The position numbers were made by a program, and so were the translations under genes. A DNA stretch of 64,000 bases from Phoebastria nigripes (lineage: Eukaryota; Chordata; Aves; Procellariiformes; Diomedeidae), in the NCBI GenBank assembly GCA_035582835.1, contig JAYKAV010002739.1, forward strand, positions 1 to 64,000, written 5' to 3'. Below are positions 48,001 through 59,873 of this stretch, piece after piece; the stretch's first letter is position 1; each line of letters starts with the position of its first letter. Under the pieces are notes generated by a model. That model was not told the origin of the DNA. It saw nothing but the letters and a program-made list of their open reading frames with translations, and did no database searches.

Positions 48001-51000
48001 TGAGTCATCATGCATCCAATACAGAGGTCATAGCACTTTTTTTTTCTTAAGAAATGTCTATCATATAGTTCTGTAGACTGTGAGATTTGAAACTTTTTGA
48101 AATATGCAATAAAAAGAATATTCAGTAAGCACAGGCAACAGACTGATGTTTACTAATAGATAACTGTTAAAATTATTTTGTATCAACTCATACCTGAGAT
48201 TTGATAAATGCATTTTTTTCTTCTTTTTTTTTTCCTCTTCTATAAATTTCTTACAATTTTTGCAGTTTGTTAAAAATTTAACTGTGTGGTTTTGTAGAAT
48301 AACTATTATGGGAGAAAATGGGGAGCTATTTAGAATAAAATATGTAAAGAGTTTTCCTTTCAGGTTGACTGACAATAGCATCATGAAATCTCTTAGATAT
48401 CACAGTGGCTTGTTTATTCTGTGAAGAAAAGGTGCTTTCGGTTTCAAGAGTTATGCTCCTTTCCAAAAGCAGAAATGTCCTTTAAGAGGTAGGGGAAGAG
48501 CTCAAAATACCAACAGCTCTTTGTTTTCTGAGTGTGTACGCTATGGCTTTTTGAAGTGAACTTATGCTAAACTTAGAGTAATGTAAATATTTTATTATTA
48601 TATTTCCTTCATGTGATGCTCTAAAATTCTGGGTAAATTGGTGTTCAGTGGCATTCAAATTTCAATTTATGTAAATCTGTCCATTTATTTGAAAGTGATG
48701 TCTGTCTGAAGTCTTGGTTTTGTTTCCATGTTTTTGGGCATGATGACAATGGTGATTTGAATCATGTTTCTTATAAAGCTGAAACAACTGCACTTTTTTG
48801 TAGTTGTAGCAGTGTAATACGGTGTGTGGATATTATTAATACTTTATGTTAATAGAGATAATGAAAGATAAAAATAAAGTATATACAATGTGAATATGGT
48901 GATTTTTCCCTTCTTGACAGGTTGTTGCGCTTCCAGCACAGAGAAGCATGTTTCATGATAACTTTATTTTTAATAACTGAAGCAAAAAGTTCTAAAATTG
49001 CACAATTCCTTCTGAATATCCCACTTACTTTATTTAAGCCTGTGTAAGGTGCATTGCCACTTTCCCCTCCAAAGTGTTACATCATCAGATCTGTTCTTTA
49101 AAGGGATGAGCCGAGAGGAAGGTGTCTTATTTGGGTACCTGTCTCTCAGGAGAAGTAGACTTTTGTTTTGTATGCAGTTTGTCGTCACTTAGTTGCAATA
49201 AGATTAGTCAAAAATGTGTATATCGGATCTTTCTGAAACGGTTATCTTGTGTGCAGAAATTTAGAAAAATGTGTATTACAAGCCCCTCTGAATTATATGG
49301 AATTATATGCTTATCTTCTAAACAGCATCCAGTGCCAGCTTAGAGAGCAGCATCGGAAAACCAGTAAACTAAATGAGATCTTTCAAGTAAAAAAATGTTA
49401 GTGTAACTAGTCCTCTCAGTAGGTGCGGGTTAAGTGTGTACCTGGATTTATAAAATAGTATTTGTGTACACTGAGTCTTATTTGGAAGGTCTTGCTCTTT
49501 TGGAAGCTCATAAAGGCAGTAAGTTTTAGTTAGCAAAATACAGAATAAATACGGTCTCGTCTTCTGATGTCTCCTCTTTTCCCTTATTGCCATCTCCTGG
49601 TGGAACTGATGTGTGCAAGAAATAGGGAATGTATGATGCTCAAGTTCAGGAGCTATAGGAAAGTGTGGGCGTAAAGATGTATTTTATGTACAAGGTCACA
49701 CAATCTGCTGCTTTCTTCAAGAGGTAATTATAAGCTGTGACACTTCTTTAATGACATTTGAGTCTAGTGTTCAGAGAAAAGGAGATGTGTTGCCTTGAGA
49801 AGGCAAGCTCTTGGAATTTGATGAGATGGGTGAGAAGACTTGCAGGGCCCTTGGTAATATGGGGGAGAAAAAGCTAGTATGTTATGCTTGTCTTAGGAGG
49901 CAAAATGAGCAATTCCTTCAGTCAGTTAATGCAGTTTGAATAACGTAGTGCTTTTGGTCAAGGTCACCTTGTGCATGGAGTGATCTTATTCTTGCAATGA
50001 AAAGGAAGCAAACCTTTTTTGCAAGGCTCTTTATACTTAAGTATGAGGCAGAGCAACAGGCAAGGGAAGCTTAGGCTACCTGTTTTGTTAGAATACATCA
50101 AACAGTAGGCAAGGCATCTGTTCACCTCCTGAAGATAACTGTTAAAAGGACCTCAGTTTTGGTTTGTAGTTTTCTTGTCTTTTTTCACTGTTGCAACTCC
50201 ATTGCTGTCTGTTTAGTGTAAACGAGCTGTCACAGGTTTTTTTATCATGTTGTCTAACTGGCTTGGAGCAAATTGAGACAAATGTGATAACAGCACCATT
50301 GTTCAGCTATAGCTGTACTACAGCTCTTCATAATGCTGCAGTCCATGTAGCTTTTCCATTGCTAGCACAGTGAGAGAAGTTTGACCGCGTAGATAAGCTC
50401 CAGGGCAGTTGATCCCCTTTACCTCTTAAGATCGCTAAACAGATGGAATCCTAGTTTGAATTTAAATGGCAAATACACAGTAGAGGCAGCGATTGCAGCT
50501 GTGGGTTTTCCCCCCACTGATGCCTGTCTTTCCTGCAAAGTTCTGCTCATCGGGTCAGTTTTCTGTTGAAATAACTTTTTCCTACAATACAAACTGTCTT
50601 CATTATGCTCATTTCTTTCATTCCAGCGTTTCTGTTGGTTCATTAGCTAATCATCAGGAACCTAAGGATTTGTTCAAGGGGAAAAAGTAAAAATAAAAAT
50701 CTGCTTTTGGTAGAAGTAGCATCAGTAGTTTGTTTAAGGGAGGGGAGAAATGTTATCAGGTACTGTATAGCATTTGTTAGTATTGCATATAAATGCAAGG
50801 AATCTTGATCTTCATAACTACATAAGAATGAGCTGTGTCCTTTTTTGTTTGGTTTTGGGTTTTTTGGGGGATTTGTTTGTTTTTAAATCAAACCCCTGAA
50901 TTTGTTCCTGATATCTAGTAACATTAAGGAAAGTGCTTGTTGGGGCTTTTCCCTTAAGACCTGGAGTTCAAGAAAGTATATGGAGTTTTTTAAATGTGCT

Positions 51001-51806
51001 ATTTTCTTATTGAATGTTTTGCTGTGCCTAAATGATGTGTGTTGTAACAAAAACTCAATCTAATAGTTACTTTGCATTTGTCATTCAGGTGGATTTGCCT
51101 AGTATTTTAGGGTGATACTTTTCTTTCGGTCAGATTATTGTCAGTTTTCTCCATGCATGTTGAGGCAGATCATGTTATTGAGTATGTTTTCATTCTCACC
51201 ATATTTGCAGTCAAGAATTAGTGCAATTGTTGTTCAGCAGGATGTTTTCTGCTGTGACCAAGTAAAGAATAGCTACTGATGCAGCCACTTTAAGGACTAA
51301 TGCAAGTGTACCTTAAGATTCCATTTTAAAGTTTGGGAAAAGTATAAATATTTGCCTTCAAGAATGAAGGAAATTTGGCACTTGTGCTCAGGAACCACAG
51401 TAGTTAGTCGATTTTCTTGCAACTGTAATCTCTTTTACTGCTCAGTGCTGACTTGCAAAAACTCTAATACGATATTCCTTTTGAGTTCAGATATTTGGTA
51501 CCAGCCAAATTCTAGGATGGTGTTGAGCCTTAATAAAAATGAATTTGGGGGTTCATAAATTTGATGTGTACTCAAAATATTTTTATCAAGTGACAGTGAA
51601 AGATGCTTCTTTTCTAACCAGCATATTTTCCATGTAAAATGGGTTTCAAGATTTTTCTGTAAGATGAAGATATTTCCTGATTATTCAGTCTTGTCATACT
51701 TAGACAGAAACACCCTGCAGTATTATTTTGGAAGGTTTTCAGACTTGAGACTCGTGATGAATTTGTGTTTGTGAAAATTTTGCACTCATATCTGTCTTTT
51801 TAACAG
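42061..51806 (+). other. AZI2: AZI2 intron 1 (5' UTR intron)
   Basis: About 10 kb with one CR1 fragment at 44345 and T-rich runs. At 45371-45787 two overlapping minus-strand frames (138 and 115 codons) are open, but neither resembles a known protein. The exact left boundary depends on the unknown exon 1 donor. Confidence 0.7.
44345..44475 (-). mobile_element. Short CR1 3'-end fragment in AZI2 intron 1
   Basis: Reads GGAATCATAGAACAGCCCAG, then GGTTGGAAAGGACCT and CATCTGGTCCAAC, the reverse complement of an avian CR1 3' UTR. It then continues into TGTGGAAAAGGGAACCTAGA as in chicken-type CR1 subfamilies. About 130 bp, with no coding part. Confidence 0.9.
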
Positions 51807-52036
51807 CTGTCATGGAGGAATTGGTAGAGGATGACATCTGTATTTTGAACCATGAAAAAGCAGACAACGCTCATAAGAGAGACGGGGAGATTCCTGTTTC
51901 ATCTTACAGTGGAGATGAGTCTGTTGCCTCACACTTCGCACTTGTCACTGCATATGAAGATATTAAGAAACGACTAAAGGAGACAGAGAAGGAGAACTCC
52001 TTCTTAAAAAAAAGAGTGAGAATTCTAGAAGAGAAG
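51807..52036 (+). CDS. AZI2: AZI2 first coding exon (residues 1-75)
   Basis: The acceptor TTTTTAACAG precedes the exon, the ATG is at 51812, and the donor is GAGAAG|GTAAGA. It encodes 75 residues and ends in phase 0. The start MEELVEDDICILNHEK is the family N-terminus. From about residue 44, AYEDIKKRLKETEKENSF and the following residues form a clear heptad pattern. In the mammalian protein this N-terminal region is the coiled coil that contacts the SKICH domain of autophagy receptors such as NDP52 (family knowledge, not shown here). Reading through the donor gives only about 30 extra intronic codons, so that longer open frame is not a product. Confidence 0.97.
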
Positions 52037-53164
52037 GTAAGAAAAAAGTCGATTTACCAGCTTCTGGTAGCAGCTACTTTTTTTGCTCCTGGCTGGATGG
52101 CAGAGCAGATGGATAAGTATTTAAAATAGGTACTTAAAATAATTTCCAAGTTAAAAAGTTTTGGTAAATTGTTTTATTTGTTTAAGTGAAACACTGTTTG
52201 CTCCTCTGGTAGTCTAGTTACATCATACTGGGATTTTTGATTCTTACTGGGCATGTAGGTGATGCAATGCAGTAGTGCCCTGCAAAGACACTAGCTTTGA
52301 TTCAGAAAGACGTGTAGTTGCATTGGATTGTTACTGAATTTCATCTGCCTCTTTATGGTGTTTATTAACTTGGGCACATAGTGACTTAGTATTGTTGAAT
52401 AGTGAGGTGCCAAGTCTATAAACTGTCAGAATCCAGGAACTGTCTGTCAAAAGAATCTCTTGGGCTCAGCATACTGAAATGATAAGGAAAAATTGGTTGA
52501 CAAGAGTATCTGGCTAGGTCTAGCTAATAGCAGTCTCAAACATGAAATACAAAGTTGCAATGCTTAACATAGAGGTGTTGGCTGGCTATTTTTTGATGCA
52601 GTAATTCTAAAATGTAAAGGAATCTAGGATTTGTTTTATATGCAGTTTCTCATGGCCTTAGTCTAGTGAAGTTCATTAAAGCTAAAAATTGACCATGACA
52701 CAGGCTTTCCTCCCCGAGTAAAGAATGCTATTGTTAAACATATATCCGTTGTTCAGTAGTGAGTGTCTTTGTACTGCAGAAGGTCTTGACTTTGATAGAT
52801 TGCTTTCTTATTAATATAAGATGGAAAGATAGATCCTAGAGTTAGAGCTGAGACATTTATTAGGACTTAGTCCTAAGTATGTGCTACTGACTCTTGAAAG
52901 CTTACAAAGTATTATGTATTATTTTGTGGCATTGGAATGAAGAGGTTGAGTCACACTCAGTACAATTTTGAAACACTTATTCAGGAACTCTTGGTGACTA
53001 TTTTGACAGGATTGACTTTCTGTCAAAAGGCAAAACTTTCTCAGCACTTTCTTTGTATAAGGTCCTGTAGGGGTGATGGGGATAGGAATAGAGCTCTAGA
53101 CCGAATATTCTCTGAACCATGCTGAGTGTAACATCTTTTACGTGGTTACTCAAAATCGCAAGGA

Positions 53165-53215
53165 ACAGGACTTGATGACCTTGACAGTCCCTTTTAGTCT
53201 TGTGTCTTTTGGTTT
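53165..53215 (+). mobile_element. Probable CR1 3'-end scrap in AZI2 intron 2
   Basis: GGACTTGATGACCTTGACAG followed by TCCCTTTTAGTCTT resembles the common CR1 3' UTR (GGACTAGATGACCTT..AGGTCCCTTCCAACC). Only about 50 bp, so weak. Confidence 0.4.
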
Positions 53216-54389
53216 GACCTGGTTCAGCTTAATTGTCTTGAAGATGATACTTTGTTTTCTGTAGAGAAAACTTTTAGTTTTAGTATGTGAATACCATAAA
53301 AATGTTTCTATGAGAGAGGGGCATTGAGAAGGCCTACACTGTTAAGTAACAGAACTGACGTTCAGTCTCTGTTAATGGCTAGTATACCTGCATGATAAAA
53401 AATACATGGGGAGTTACCCCTTTTGAGTTTTAATTTTCAAAGTCTATGGAAACTTCCGGAAGGATTGGTAAGGCTTATTTTCTAGCTGAATGGCTTTATT
53501 TGGGGGAGGAAAATGTAAAGGACAAAACTTAAAATGAGTAGTACACATACTTTGAGGGTCAATACAAAAAGCAAAGGGCAGAAGCTTCCTATCTTTATGG
53601 CTTGCTTTCCCATACTTACTTTTGAGTGAACACCTAAAAGAGGAGATATTTAAGGTAGATACATAGCTGTCACCTCTTTGATTTTGGTAAATTTTTTTGT
53701 GTGTGGCTCTTAATTTTTAAGAAAATACATATAAATCTGTCACAAATATCTACATTAGGTACACTGAATGTGTTTAAATGCCTCGATAATTTAAAGCAAG
53801 TGTGCAGGATAAACAGAATGAAAAGGATAATGCAATACTTAGTCAAAACAAGAACTTTCTATATGGACAGATGTAATTTGATGTAAGACTTCTCCTCTTG
53901 CTGTCTTATTAAAAATACTGAATATGTTTTAACTCTGCTCCCCTCTTTCTGACAATCTAGTTGGTAGTGTTTATTCCCCCTTGCTTGTCTCTTGCCTTAG
54001 CAGGAAATGAGATAGTGGTGACCTGGAAGTTAATAGTTATTTGTAAAATAATTCTGCTTTGGCTTTTCTCACATAAATACTCTGAAAAAAATCTTTAAGT
54101 TATGAGTCATTAAAAAAATGATGTTCATTTTCCTCTTAATTTTCTATGTGTTGTGTCTTTATATGCTTAAAACTCTTTTTCCAAAAAGCAGTTTGTACAT
54201 CTTCAGGGCCTGGAAAAAATATGATTAAGGGGTTGTCAGTGTGAGTAATCATGACTTGTGGATGGTTTTTAAATACTCATAGCAGTAAAGTAGCAAGCAT
54301 TAAGTATGGTTAGAGATTGTAGAATTTGTTGCGCTTTTGTAAAAAATTTTGGTCCGTATCAATGTATTTGAATAATTTAATTATTAACT

Positions 54390-54414
54390 AAAAAAAAAAA
54401 AAAAAAAAAAAAAA
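54390..54414. repeat. Poly-A tract (25 A) in AZI2 intron 2
   Basis: A clean A run about 100 bp before an AZI2 coding exon. Assembly length is probably unreliable. Confidence 0.9.
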
Positions 54415-54512
54415 GTTTAATGTTGCAGACTGTACTATTGCACTTTTTAAATTTTGCAGTTCTCAATATAACATATGAAACTTCTTATTTCTCATGTTTG
54501 TTTAACTTTTAG

Positions 54513-54638
54513 CTGCTTGGCTCCCGACTGGAAGAGGAATGTAGTTCAGTTGGACGTGAACAAGTAAATAAGGCATACCAAGCCTATCGAGAGGCCTGCA
54601 TTGACCGAGATAATCTGAAAAGCAAACTGGATAAAATG
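54513..54638 (+). CDS. AZI2: AZI2 coding exon 2 (residues 76-117)
   Basis: Acceptor TTTAACTTTTAG|CTG; donor AAAATG|GTATGC. The exon has 126 nt, 42 codons, and is phase 0 at both ends, so skipping would keep frame. It begins LLGSRLEEE, continuing the coiled coil, and contains SSVGREQVNKAYQAYREAC and DRDNLKSKLDKM, both strongly conserved in AZI2. It is charged and helical with no membrane segment or catalytic motif, as expected for a scaffold. The upstream intron ends shortly after a 25-nt poly-A tract. Confidence 0.97.
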
Positions 54639-54967
54639 GTATGCCTTTTTAAGTAATGACTTAAATGCATGTTATATAAGTACTGCGCAGTTAGTAAATG
54701 TTTACTGTAGAATGAATTTTATTTGCTGAAGATCTGTCGTGTTTGTTTTATCACTCCCTTAGGTTTTTAAAGTACATGACAATACTTGATGTAGGAATAA
54801 CAATTTTAAGTATCTCAATTTTATTACTGGGCTAGGCTAATGCTAAAAAAAAATCAAAGCAGTAGTTTTCTTGTTTTGTTTTTTTTTTAAAAAAAGTTGA
54901 ATTGTCAGATATGATAGAAAAAACCTTCACAAATGGCTTCCCCCTCCCCCCTGCCTTCTGAAAATAG

Positions 54968-55067
54968 ATGAAAGAAAGTGCAGAATCCTTGAAAACCTTG
55001 AATGAACAGTTGCAGTCTAAAGAAGTAGAGCTGTTACAACTAAGAACTGAAGTGGAAACTCAACAAG
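54968..55067 (+). CDS. AZI2: AZI2 coding exon 3 (residues 118-150)
   Basis: The acceptor is CTTCTGAAAATAG after a C/T-rich tract; the donor is CAACAAG|GTATGC. The exon has 100 nt, enters in phase 0 and leaves in phase 1, with the split valine codon G|TG completed by the next exon. It encodes MKESAESLKTLNEQLQSK and VELLQLRTEVETQQ, a regular leucine heptad array that extends the central coiled coil. No frame breaks are seen. Confidence 0.97.
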
Positions 55068-56821
55068 GTATGCATTTGATTACTTCATCTTAATGTATGT
55101 TGACTAGTCTTGGTGGTTATGTTATGATCTCAGGGCATGAAGAAGTTTAACCCTATATAGTGGCTAGGTAAGAGAGGAGTATACTGCAGTGAGATACATT
55201 GAGATTGTATATGTGTTCATTCTTGTAAATGGTGACAGGCATGTTTTATTATCATAGATGAGGAGCTCCATGGTAAAGATCTGAGGCTGTCACGTTCTTC
55301 CACTGTAGGTTATTTAATAATTTGGGAAATGTGCACAACCTGACAGTTTAATAGGCTAGTCATGTACATCTCTGGACCCCACCACCTTTTCCTCAGAGTG
55401 GGGCGGGGGCATACTCGTTCAAGTATCAAACACTATCCAGTCGATACCACTTTCTCTGGTACCTGCAGATGGTCTGGTATATTGCTTTGCTTCGCTGTTG
55501 GGATATGACAGGTACAAGAGGATGTTGTATAGCAACAGCTGCAGTCGACAACAGCTATTTAAAGGGCTGGGGGGTGAGGAAAGGTAGAAAGATGCTGGTT
55601 GTAGAGAGCCTGGTGGGAAGAGGAAAGAGGAACAAACAGTGTACCCTGGCAATTCCAAAAGCCCAAATCCAGCTTCTGTTACTGCCATTGTAGAGAGTGC
55701 TGTGTAGGTGATAGGTGTGTAAAATAAAACACTATGGAAGGAAAAAAAAAAAAATCTTTATTAATGTACTGTTACAAGAAAAGAGAAGAAGAAAATGCCA
55801 TCTATGTAAAGTTAGAGATATGGACTGGACTTAAGATTCTGTACAAATGCAGTCATTTGAAGGGTGCTTGTAAGTATTGCTGGGCTTGATTGAATTACTT
55901 TCCAAGAGGACCTCAAGCATGTAACACACTACTTCAATTGCACAAGTTTTTAAACCTAGAAGAACAAACCACATGTTGTACTAGTAGTAGTAGTATCATT
56001 GTTGAGGACATCATGGTGTAAGAAGTGCAGAGTTTATAAAGAGAGCTCTGAAAATGTGATTTCAAGCCTTATTTAGTATTCAGTTTTACTCATAAATGGG
56101 NTCTGAGTACCTTGTTTAGGAAAAATCAGTGTACCTTAAGCTTGTTTAAATTGTTAGATCTGGAAGTGAGTGTACCATGTAGTTGAAGACTTGGGGGTTT
56201 TCTTCCTGTCATGTTCTTTCTTTTCTTGTTGTCTAACTAGCGTCCTACTATTGATTTGATGCTAGGATCGTCTTAGGTCGCTTCTTAATAGCGACCACGT
56301 GAATTTTTTCTGTCTACTAAGAAGACCTACGTAACTTCTAGGCTTTACCCTTTTGTTTTGATTGTATCTTTTGTAGTTCTGTTTGGAACTTCTTTATATT
56401 AAACTTGGGAAAAACTTAGGGTAAATTATGTAATGATATAAATCTGAGAGGAGAAAAGGCTCGTGTTTTCAAAGCTTGTAAGAAGTATGCAAGTTGGTGT
56501 ATATATCATGCATGTTTGCCATTAACAGATTTTTGTATTTCCAGTGCCTTTTTATGCTGTTACTTCCTTTTTCTTTATGTAAAATCTCCAGTGCATTCTT
56601 GGAAAGTAGGGCTCTGTACTTTAACTCAGAAAATAGACTACTCCTTTGCCAACATCTTTACCAGTGTTACTATTTCTGTGTTGTCATAGACTACAGTTTC
56701 TTCAGAATGTACAGGATAACATTTTTGTAAGGCATGGGCTGGTTGAGGTGAAACCTTACATATTGAGTTATATTTCTTGAACTGAGACTGAAATCTGATT
56801 GTCTTGCTTGTCGTCTTACAG

Positions 56822-56970
56822 TGATGAAAAATCTGAATTGTACTCAGTCCAGCTGGGAAATAGAGAAGCTGAGCAGTGACCTGAAAGTGCATAGTCTGGA
56901 ACAGGATTTAGAAAAGCTCAAGCAAGAGTGCAACAGTCTCAGAAAGGAGTTGCAAAAATCCAAGCAGAAG
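56822..56970 (+). CDS. AZI2: AZI2 coding exon 4 (residues 151-200)
   Basis: Acceptor CTTGTCGTCTTACAG; donor AAGCAGAAG|GTACCT. The exon has 149 nt, enters in phase 1 and leaves in phase 0. With the split valine it encodes 50 residues starting VMKNLNCTQSSWEIEKLSSD and ending RKELQKSKQK. The order of motifs (SSW, EKLS, DLK, H.LEQ) matches AZI2, and the second half is again coiled coil. The open frame continues briefly into the intron, but the donor and the family match place the end here. Confidence 0.96.
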
Positions 56971-58656
56971 GTACCTTTATTTCTACAGAATTTTTGTATT
57001 ACTAGATTTGACTGTGTTACAGCATTATTTTACATCCCTTGTGCAAGCAAAATAAAGGGTAAACAAAGAGATATAAAGTATATAATTGAGTGAAAGATTA
57101 ACATCCCAGTAAAATTAACCTTAAATATTCTTATAGACTGGCTTGTTTCTTGGAAATAGTACACTTACGTAGGTGAGATTTCCCAGCCATTGCTCATGTA
57201 ACAACAGAAAATAAATCTTTACAATTTCTTTCTAAGTAGCCGATCAGATCTAAGTGTTCTATCCTGGTATTTGTCTTGGGCTGGACTTCTTAGAAAGTTT
57301 GGGCAAAACCTGGTTTGTTTTTGGTTTTGGGGTTTTTTTTGTTTGGTGGTTTTGTGTTTTTTTTTTTTTTTTCTTTTAAAACCATAGAATGCTTAATGTT
57401 AAAAGATACCATGAACTTTGTTTAAGGAGCTCTAGCACTTTTCTTTAGGGTAGTTGCATGAAGCTTGTCAGGAAAGTGGATTTTTGTAACAAGGTTTCCA
57501 GAATCTTGCTATACCTCTTTTAGTCTGGGGCAAGTGTCTGTTGTGAGGGGCTCATTGTGTAACATAGATGTGGTTAGGATCTCAAAAAGGAAATTAAGAT
57601 AGCTTAACAGTAACACAATGTATTAAGTTTAAAAAAAAAAAATTATGTCTAGTGCATGCTTACTGTTTTACATGATAAAAGGTACAGTGGCAGTCTCTAG
57701 GACTCTACAGTCACATTGAAGTTACACAATAAATTTAAAAGATTTAAATGTGATTGTTTGAAGAGGCAGACTATTTTAGGTTCCTTATGGTCATTAATAA
57801 TTATGATTATGTAATCTTGAGTCACATAATATTTGAGTGAGTCAATATTCAGGGTATGTAAGACTTGCAGATAGAATCCTTGCATGGCTGTCATCCTGCC
57901 TTCAAACGGGATTTGGTTTAATTTGGAAATGTTTCTTTGGCTCTTTTTCTTATGGGCACATTTACATTACTACAGAAATGTACTTTTGAAGCAAATCTCC
58001 TAATCACCACTGCCTACTGTGCCTTGTGTTACGGAGCAGTCAGGAGTATGGGAACTGGATTCCTTTTGGATGAAACTAAGAAGACGCACCCCAACCTCTC
58101 CTGGGCATTCAGGGGCCAGACTAGAGCTAGCCTGAAGTCAAGTTCTTCCCCCTGCTGCCCTCAAAGCATATATAGTCGGGGTGTTGGGTTTTCAGCACTG
58201 AATGTGTCTCTACAGATCTGCTGCTGTCATTCCACACTCCTAGCTTACACAGACAGGCTTACGTGCACCGATTGTCTTGTCTCAGGTTTAGTCTGTGTTT
58301 TTTCCACTAGGTGGGGATAAAGCATGGTACCTGGAAGGCACGTGAGCTGTTTTGTTATCTTCCGTTACTGTTGGTTGTTGTTTTCACTTGTATCTGGAAT
58401 TTTTTTAGGTGTTTTCAATAACTTGTAAATTCTGAAGGCATACTGTAACTTGTATGCAGTTCTGGTGTCTTCAGGTAGCTCTATAGAATAGAGTAACAGC
58501 TATATAAATAATTGAAGATTGCAGATTGTATTGTGAGAGTGAATGTCGCTAGAAAGAACAGACTAAAATAGCAGTTGTAAGGAATACTAGACATGACACT
58601 GTTTAAATAATGCTTCTGCCAGCACCTTTTGTTGCAAAGAACAAATATAAGAACAG

Positions 58657-58720
58657 CTTTTCTTCTTCTTCTTCTTCTTCTTCTTCTTCTTCTTCTTCTT
58701 TTTTTTTTTTTTTTTTTTTT
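58657..58720. repeat. (CTT)n and poly-T tract in AZI2 intron 4
   Basis: About 14 CTT units followed by about 22 T. A pure polypyrimidine tract of 60 bp. The arginine/lysine-rich frame on the minus strand is its translation and not a gene. Confidence 0.92.
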
Positions 58721-59811
58721 AAATATAATTTCTTCTTGATCCTGGTAACTGCTTAATATAGGAAATAAAAAGATACAAGTTTTCAAATGTGGGGTAATAT
58801 AGCGCAACTTTTTTTTTTTTTAAACTATGAAATTGAATCTCTGATGGGTTGTGGTGGGAAAGTCTTCAGGAGAGGGAAAAATTGTCAGGTGAAGTACAGG
58901 GAAATGTGATCAATGGACAATGACAAGTCAGCATTGTTTCAAACCCAGCTGGTATTTTAGTTATTACTGTTTTTAATTACATTAGTTAGCATTTTCAGAT
59001 GTTTTCTACCTTAGGCAAGTATACTTTCTTTTTTTTTCTATTTCTAGATATTCTTACTCGGGTTTTGCATTGTAGTTGATGCAGTGTGTACATTATATTG
59101 ACAAGTTGCTGAAAATGTATATAGGCTATCATGAAGCCACAGTAACAGGTATAAAATTCATAACAGCTTTGGCTAGAGGGAATGGTAGTAGGAAGGGAAC
59201 GTGAAGAGAAGGTGTATGAATGGGAACTCATCACAGGTGAGGGTCTAATAGAAACATGACTAACAAAGTGAGCCCAATGTTTGATTTGTTAAACAGTCCT
59301 GTTAACTTCAGTGAGGCTGCTTGTATGCACAATTTTAAAGCAGTCTTTCAGACTCGAGGGATAAATTATGTTCTATCATAAAAGTAGCTTGTGGAAGTAA
59401 ATGTATACTGAAACAGTTTGCTTTAAGTTAAAGGTCTTAATATACCGGGGCAGGGAAAGAACAAGAGAAGACTGATTACTTTTTTCTTAATGGAAGTCAA
59501 AAGCCTTTCTCAATTTCTGCTTTTCAAAGAACCACAAATTCCAAGAGCTCAGCTGTTGAGAGAGAGAGAGTATGGTGGTGGCTGAGCAATGCTTTCATGT
59601 AAGTAGGTAGTTTAAACATTCTTAAGTGGAAATTCTTAGTAGAAGTCTTTATGTCCATTTTGAAAACCACTTCAGCCAACAGAAATGAAGACTACTTTAC
59701 TTCTGAATTTCAGTATTAGCAAAGTTGTAGTTTCACTGCAGTATTTTCAGATAGAAGATCTGAAATCATATGTTCATTCCTTCTCTGTCTTCACCTCACT
59801 CTGTTATGCAG

Positions 59812-59873
59812 GACCAGGTTCAAGACAAAAATCCATTAAATGGAGACCACCTTCAAAGGCAAGACATCCAGAG
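59812..59873 (+). CDS. AZI2: AZI2 coding exon 5 (residues 201-220, split codon 221)
   Basis: A small 62-nt exon. The acceptor has a strong pyrimidine tract (TTCTCTGTCTTCACC, then CTCTGTTATGCAG) and the donor is CCAGAG|GTATGA. It enters in phase 0 and leaves in phase 2. It encodes DQVQDKNPLNGDHLQRQDIQ plus AG of a serine codon completed in the next exon. This is the least conserved stretch of the N-terminal two thirds, a linker between the coiled coil and the TBK1-binding segment. The support is the splice signals, the frame agreement on both sides and the DxLQ-like end similar to other AZI2 proteins. Confidence 0.88.

Noticed and set aside
52037..52129. Extension of the first AZI2 coding frame past 52036 to a stop at 52129
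   Set aside because: The strong GTAAGA donor and the in-frame continuation in the exon at 54513 show that this is intron.
57937..58320. Plus-strand frame of 127 codons in an AZI2 intron
   Set aside because: It has no ATG near its start, no acceptor and donor pair fitting the AZI2 phases, and no resemblance to a known protein.
58481..58807. Minus-strand frame of 108 codons with a long Arg/Lys run
   Set aside because: It is the translation of the (CTT)n and poly-T tract; low complexity, not a basic protein.
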